From contig JAESIW010000162.1 of assembly GCA_016802295.1 (NCBI GenBank), positions 1,529,346 through 1,593,345 on the forward strand: DNA of 64,000 nt, in the 5' to 3' direction. The notes beneath the pieces were generated by a model. It saw only the letters and a program-made list of their open reading frames with translations, ran no database searches and was not told where the DNA came from. Shown here in pieces: positions 57,601-64,000 of this stretch; position 1 is the first letter of the stretch; every line of letters starts with the position of its first letter. Source of the stretch: Brachionus rotundiformis (Eukaryota > Rotifera > Eurotatoria > Ploima > Brachionidae). Made by a program: the position numbers and the translations under genes.

Positions 57601-60600
57601 CATTTAGACCATTTTGACGTTTCCACTGAGCACCTATTGATATATCATTTGACCAATCACAGAAACTGTTCTCAAAATCGCATTCCAACTCAAATGGTCT
57701 TGCTTCAGTTGTAGTCGGCTTTTGAGTTGTTGTCGAATTGAAATATTCACAAGTACCATCATTCACATATACAATGTCATCTATTGCAATATTGCCAAGG
57801 TATCCATTTCCTATTGTAGCCTCAAATATCAAATCAAAATATTTTATATTGCTCGGTATTGTCACTTGACCTAACATCCATTTATTTCCCAAATTGCCCT
57901 TTTATTAAAATTTAATAAAAAATTATTTAAAAAAAAATATTTTTTTTAATTACCGAAATGTTCCACATCTTCTCCATTGGTGACTCAGCTACTCTTCTGT
58001 ACACATTCAATTCTCCAATATGTAATCCATTCAAATTGTAATAAAAATTAAGACAACCCGAGTTTGGAGAGAATAAAACTTCGCTAATAAGCCAAGCAGT
58101 ATCATTGTATTTTTGTGGTGGAACCGGATTTATGTAGGCGTAGTAGCCAAGCTGAGTCTGTGTGGTATGATCAACTGTTGGTCCAGTTATAGAATAAATC
58201 GGTCCTTTTCCTCTAAGCCAGTCAAAGTTATCACCCTCTTTGGTATTGTAAAATCCGCAAAAACCATCTTCAAAATCACAGTAAGCTTCTGGTGGACATG
58301 GACCTGTTTCGATTTCGATGTCATCAACAGCAATATCCCTGGTAAAAATTAAATTATTATTTAACAAAAAAGAGATTTCTTGCTGTCTTACCCGGTAAAA
58401 GATCGGCCTACAATGCCTTCAAGTACAACTTGAAAATCGACAGCACTTGTGATGGTCACGTGACCATATCTCCAAAAATTTCCAAAATTTCCACTTCTTG
58501 ACCACAATTCTCGAGACAAGACATTATTTTGACGAGAGTATACATTCAAAGTTCCAATTGAAGCTCCATATAAATGATACCAAAATTTGAAGCAATCACC
58601 AATAATTGCTTTTGGATAAGTTGGACTTATGATACGAGCTTTTTGTCCAGTGGTTTGGGGATATGAGGTTTCAATATAAATGTAGTGACCATTGGCAGAT
58701 AATGTGGTGCTAAATGATAAATTTATTAGTTTTTCGTTAAAAAATAATTTTTAAAAATAAATTACTGGTCAAATGATGGTCCAGTAGAACTACTGTTTGT
58801 TGAGCCCTTTGATCTGGCCCAGTTGAAGTCGGCAGTTGTATCACTAATCCAATCTTTGGAAAAAAAATAACCATTTTTGTTTAAGTTAAGTTTTTTTTTT
58901 TAATTACTGCATAAGTCTGTTTCAAAATCACAGACTCGAGATGGTGGACATTGACCAATGGATAAAGATACTTAAAAAATTTAATTTATAGAAAAATTTT
59001 TTTTGAAATTTAAAAAAAAAATTACTTTCATCTACAGAGATGTCTCCACGGAAACCAGAACCAGCGATACCATCAATGGCTATTCTAAAATCATAATCAA
59101 TGTCTGCACTGTCCAATCTTACATGAGCGACTAGCCATTTGTCAAGTTGTGCCCCTACTTTCTTGAAAATCGATGTCTCATTTTTAAAATTATTATTTCT
59201 TATAACACTAAATAGTAAGGTATTTATATCAACCCCTTTAAAAATATTTCAAATTTATTTTATAAAAAATAAAACTATATTTTAATTAATTACCAAACAT
59301 GTGATAATAAAATGTCAGGCAATAACCATCAGAGTTAGGTTTGGAAATCACTGGACTTATTAGTCTTGCCAAATCATCTTTAATAATAATTAATTTGAAA
59401 ATATTTATTAATAACAATTTATTGTACTTTTGCTAGTGTATGATGTTTCTATGTAAATGTAACCCTGTGTAGATAAAGCTCCGTCCTGAGGGCCTGTATC
59501 AACAGAAGCTGTGGAACCTTTATGCAAAGTCCAGTTAAATTGAGTTCCGACCACTTCATTTTGCCAAAAGCAAAGAGAATCTTCAAAACCACAATCAGCA
59601 AAAATTGACGTTTGAATCTGAGGCAAAGCATTGGCAGGCTGAACTTGGCAAGATTCACGTCTTATCTCTAAATCATCCAGAGCCTAAAATATTTAATTAA
59701 GAAGGAAATAAAACAAAAAATTAATATTTATCTTACAATATCGCCAGTAAAACTTGAGCCCACGATACCCTCGAACATTATTTGATATTTCACATCTGAT
59801 TTAAATGGTGCTAGACCATGGTTCCATGTTTGACCTGAAAAAAGTTAAAATAAAATAAACTCTAAAAAAAATTGCTTTTAATTCTAAATTACCTATTTCT
59901 CCAGATAGAGTCCAAAGCAAATCTTTATTGGTATCACTAATTAGATAAACATTCAATGTACCAATTGTCTTTAAACAAAAATAATAGAAAAATTTTTCAT
60001 AATATTTATACCATATCACAAAAACATACCTTTCCGTACATATGATACCAAAAAAGAACGCATCCATCCCCATTAATCATCATTGGTTCACTAAGCAAAT
60101 GAGCTTTCCAACCTTCTTTAGCAGGAGCCGAGGACTCAATGTAAATGTAATAACCTTGAAAAAAAATGATTTTTTATCTCTTTTGAATCAAAAGATATTA
60201 CCTTTAATATTTGCCAGAGTATGGTCCAGAGAGGGTCCTGTACTTGGTGATGTAGTACTTCCAGATTCGAGTCTCCAGTCAAAGTCATCTGTACCATTTG
60301 CATTTATCCAATTACACAAATCCTGATCGTCAAAATCGCAAATATTTCCACTATGCGAACAAGATCTATTCCTTAAAATAATATCATCCAAAGCAACAAG
60401 ACCATTTGACGGATTGTAGCCTACAATCGCCTCAAAAACAATGCTGTAGTCGACCAATTTTTTCACATTTACTTCACCTTTCCACCAGTAATTCGAATGG
60501 TCATAATTTCGTGACCAAATTATGCTTGTAGTGCTCACTGTATTTGTTTGAGCTTTGACATTAAGAGTGATGGCATCTGTGTCTTGAATAAAGAAGTAAA

Positions 60601-63600
60601 ATTCCAAGCAACGAGCTGACTCGTTTTGGAACGAACTGCTCAGTGCAGGAAACACTCTACTTGTCATTGTGGCTGTATTGTTCAATTTGAAGCCAGTCGA
60701 TTTGGCATACACATAGCCACTGCCTACTCCATCAGAAGTATGATCATTGATTGGCAATGGACCAGCTTTAGGATCATTTCGTTGCGGCAAATACATTTCC
60801 CACTTGAAGTTTGATGATGCATTGAATGTATAGCCACATGAATTGGACGAAAATGTGCACAATTGATCCAAATCCGAGCCATCTTGACACTCTCCATCTG
60901 TAAAGAACACATCGTCAATGGCAAATATGTCCGTGTTGGCTGCAAATTCAACAGATGTCAATTCCATCAATACTTTGTAAGACGAACCAGATTTAACTGT
61001 GGTTCTGCCCAATCGCCACAAGTCACCATTCGAATTAGATCTTGACCATATTGGATATCCTATTTGATCATTTACTTTTACATACAAATTAAATTTGTAG
61101 TCTACACTTGAAGCAAAATAGTAGTAAAATTCCATGCATTGAGCCCTGTTGAACAAATTGCTTGTCTCTATTCGAGCAATGTCTGTTTTTCTTTTTCCAG
61201 CAGCATTCGCAAAAAGATACCATCCATTTGCTGAAGCTGTTGTATGGTCAGCTTCTATGGGACCGGTTATTTGATCACCCAGAATGCCTTGAGTCCTGGT
61301 CCAATTGTAATTGCTCTCTGAACTTTGTGTCCAAATGCATAAATTGTTCTCAAAGTTACAATCATTTGGATTCAGCGGCTTTATAGTTGTTGTAGTAGTT
61401 GTAGATGTCGTAGTCACAATATAAATCGGATCAGCATTGAAGGGAATAGTGCTACAAGGTCTTTCGATGAAGTCTAAATCATCTATGGCTACATCAGAAG
61501 TGATACCAGGTCCTCTTATTGCTTCAATGTTAATTCTAAAAGACCTAGCTGAGTTGATATTAACTTGACCATTTAGCCATATATCTCCTTTATCACCACT
61601 TTGACTCCAAATCAAGGTAGAAACATTAGATGAATTCGTGTATATGTTTAAAGTACCCATACCTTTACCATACATATGATACCAAAAATCCATACACAAA
61701 CCGTAAGTAGGTGTAGGCAAAAATAGAGAACTTTCCAAAATGGCTCGATTTCCTTGTGCAATTGGCAAGCTAGCTTCAATAAAAAGATAGGATCCACTTG
61801 GATTGGCAAGTGTATGATCAAAACTTTTGGAAAAAATTACAAAAAAGCTAACAAATATATTTTTTTAATTTTTACGTAGGTCCAGTAAGAGACGAAGCGG
61901 TTTTATAATTTCCAAATTCCCAGTCAAAATCATCTCTACTATCTTCAATATTTTCATAAAAACAGTAGTCATCACCTTCAAATGTGCATGAACCAAATGT
62001 TGGACAAACACCATATTGTAATTTAATATCATCAAGAGCCATTAGAGTTCTGAATCCTTGAGTTCGTTCACCCTCAAAAATTATGGTAAAATTGTTGTAG
62101 TCTAAGATTTTTTTAATAGATAACTGTCCCATATTCCATACATTACCAACATTTTCGCCGAATCGCCATAACAAACCTTTTTTATCACCAGCTTTCAAAT
62201 ACACACTCAATTTTCCCATATCAACTCCGAACATGTGATAGTACCAAATAAGACAGTATCCTTCTGGAATGAAAGGAAATACTGGAGATATTAAACCAGC
62301 TTTGTCTCCATCCAGTTTGGAGTAGGCATCAAAAAGCATGTAATAGCCTTTTGAGGATGATGTCTTAAAAATTTTTTATATATTTTTTTATACAACAAAA
62401 TATAATATAATTTTACAGTATGATCAATATTTGGTCCAGTAGAGATTAAATTATTTCCTGATTTACGTGTCCAGTTGAATTTTCCCAGAGGATCATTCTC
62501 AAAGCCACACAAATCCTTTTCAAAATCACACATAAATAAACCATTTGTTTCACAATAGCCGTCATTTATTGTTATGTCATCCAAACAAATATCTCCCTTT
62601 TAAGATAATATTAGACTTTTAATTATATTTATTATTTATTTAAATGGTCAAAAGAATATTTTTTTATCAAAAAAAATTTAGATTAATTATAATTATGTGA
62701 AGAATTAAATAAAAAAAATTATGGTGGCCTGATGGTCTAGTGGTATGATTCTCGCTTTGGGTGCGAGAGGCTCCGGGTTCGATCCCCGGTCAGGCCCTTT
62801 TTTCTCTTAAAATCTTACATTAAATCCAGTTCCACGACGGGCTTCAAAAATCACTTTAAACAAATCGGATGAATCTAAATTGACTTTTCCATTGAACCAT
62901 TTATTTCCCTGATTTCCATTTTTTGACCAAATAATTGACTCATTTCCGCTTATTTCAGATTTAGTATAAACATTTAGAGTATCAATGTGAACACCACGCA
63001 TATGATAGTAGAAGGATAAACAACTAATTGTTGGATTTCCGGCTACAGGCAACGATTCCAATCTTGCCGTGTCATTTTCTTTAGCCGGTACCGAAGTTTC
63101 TATATAAATAAACCAGCCTTGACTAGTACCAAGTCTATTACAGATAAAATTAGAAGCAATATCAGAACTATTTTTTTTTTAACTAGACTTACGTATGGTC
63201 AATATCAGCTCCAGTTTCTACACTTGAAGTTGAACCTTTTGCTCTGGTCCAATTCATTGGTTTGGTAAAGTCATTTTTCCAATTGCAAAAATCATTCTCA
63301 AAAGTACAATCATACACAGATGGAACAGGAGTTGTTGGTGGTACATTGGTGGTAGTTGTAGTGCTTGTTGGAATAGGCAGTCCAGTTCCAGGATCAGCTG
63401 ATGCGGGAGATACAGAGCAAAATTGCGAATCTTTTATTATTATATCATCTAAACCAACCGAGCTCTGGCGAGATCCGCTTGTTCCTTCTATTTCAATTAC
63501 ATATTCATTTGGAATATAAAATCCAAATGAGCCATAGTTCCAATCTGTAGATGGATTATCATAAGAACCCTCTTTCCAAACCAATGTTCTAATATTTGTC

Positions 63601-64000
63601 CTCAAATTTTTGATGTAGAATTCTATTTTGCCAGTAGATACCCCGGAAACATAGTACCAGAAGGTTAAGCAACGACCTCTGATCGAGGTTGGCATGTCAA
63701 AAACTTCACTATTCAGCACAGCTTTGTTGCCACTAGAACCGGATTCAATATAAATATATTTGCCATAAGAGCCGTAGCTATTAAGAAAATTATTTAGAAA
63801 AAAACATATTTCATTCCTTATTACCTGTGGTCATTTAGCGGTCTAAATGGATCGTTGGCATCACCGCTATCCAATACCCAGCTAACCACGGACGAGTTCG
63901 TAATCAATGACCAAGAACAAAATCCACTTTCAAAATCACAATCACCAGGCGGCAAGCATGAACCATCTCGAATAAAAACATCATCCAAATAGACATTATA
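48397..64000 (-). CDS. Giant MAM/LDLa/EGF transmembrane protein (5' partial)
   Basis: Twenty-eight exons in the window; the last in coding order are 50019-53346, 49862-49971, 49667-49812, 49550-49617, 49327-49399, 49213-49266, 48718-49163, 48580-48667, 48502-48528 and 48397-48453. About 4500 residues are visible and the N-terminus lies beyond 64000. It has about 24 MAM domains (C-[DTN]-F-[ED] start, GP-x2-DHT, IAIDDI end) and five LDLa repeats (for example CDLIDDCGDMSDELNC). A Ser/Thr-rich stalk and one EGF domain (CLNGGSCYYSF to GYAGIRC) precede the TM segment (LIVGILIPGIIIALFLGFVIY). The tail is about 65 residues with NPIFD. Thr-rich linkers (TTTSTTTTTT) separate some N-terminal MAMs. The mix of MAM and LDLa is that of MALRD1 (fewer MAM, more LDLa in vertebrates) and related adhesion/endocytic receptors. 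Expected site: the cell surface, probably apical. Exact orthology is uncertain. Confidence 0.92.
62726..62797 (+). tRNA. tRNA-Pro (anticodon UGG)
   Basis: A complete 72-nt cloverleaf. The acceptor stem GGCCTGA pairs with TCAGGCC, with discriminator C. The D arm contains the A box TGGTCTAGTGG. The anticodon stem CTCGC/GCGAG encloses the loop TTTGGGT with anticodon TGG. The T arm CCGGG-TTCGATC-CCCGG contains the B box GGTTCGATCCC. No intron, and no encoded CCA. It lies on the plus strand inside a 222-nt intron (62597-62818) of the minus-strand MAM gene, 21 nt from that intron's donor. Internal Pol III promoters make it independent of its host gene. Confidence 0.97.
62798..62803 (+). terminator. 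Pol III terminator of tRNA-Pro
   Basis: A run of six T directly follows the discriminator base, the standard RNA polymerase III stop signal. Confidence 0.85.

Noticed and set aside
1..64000. CRISPR arrays, prokaryotic operons, prophage or integrated virus
   Set aside because: No spaced direct repeats, Shine-Dalgarno-led gene strings, integrase or viral hallmark genes; all recognisable genes are intron-bearing animal genes.

Overview
The window is animal nuclear DNA. It is very A+T-rich (I judge about three quarters A+T by eye), most introns are only 41-60 nt, and the genes are metazoan: a LAR-type receptor tyrosine phosphatase, a homeobox gene, PFKFB, a U11/U12 minor-spliceosome protein and a giant MAM/LDLa surface protein. 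AT-richness, tiny introns and gene content would suit a monogonont rotifer such as Brachionus or a related lophotrochozoan. That assignment is inference; no species marker is present.

Layout. 1-1536: AT-rich spacer with a diverged direct repeat. 1537-2505 (-): single-exon inner-nuclear-membrane protein with two LEM domains. 2506-3773: spacer with an AAT microsatellite and one orphan open frame. 3774-5522 (+): three small nucleic-acid-metabolism genes packed head to tail, INIP (SOSS-C), SNRNP25 (U11/U12-25K) and RNASEH2C; the first two are only 2 nt apart, which looks operon-like. 5725-6351 (-): paired-like homeobox gene. 8318-25987 (-): LAR-type RPTP with 3 Ig, about 9 FN3, a membrane-proximal region, a TM segment and two PTP domains. 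It has a 5.2-kb intron and at least two internal exons that could serve as alternative secreted starts. 25988-33135: 7.1-kb gap between divergent genes. 33136-36906 (+): unrecognised 958-aa disordered protein. 37630-39118 (-): three small two-exon genes, one a CRIP-like LIM protein and two unrecognised. 39448-42084 (-): PFKFB (6-phosphofructo-2-kinase/fructose-2,6-bisphosphatase), with candidate alternative N-terminal exons at 44.5-45.1 kb. 42085-48396: mostly non-coding, with degraded LINE pieces. 48397-64000 (-): giant membrane protein with about 24 MAM domains, 5 LDLa, one EGF and one TM segment; its 5' end lies beyond the window. A tRNA-Pro(UGG) sits antisense in one of its introns.

Exon models were built by hand from open frames, GT(GC)/AG signals and reading-phase agreement. 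Every junction quoted is phase-consistent, but none has been checked against transcripts. The most interesting items are the INIP-SNRNP25(-RNASEH2C) cluster, the proline-rich insertion in the catalytic D1 domain of the LAR phosphatase, the in-phase signal-peptide exons inside the same gene, and a 39-bp exact copy of most of a PFKFB intron in nearby intergenic DNA.
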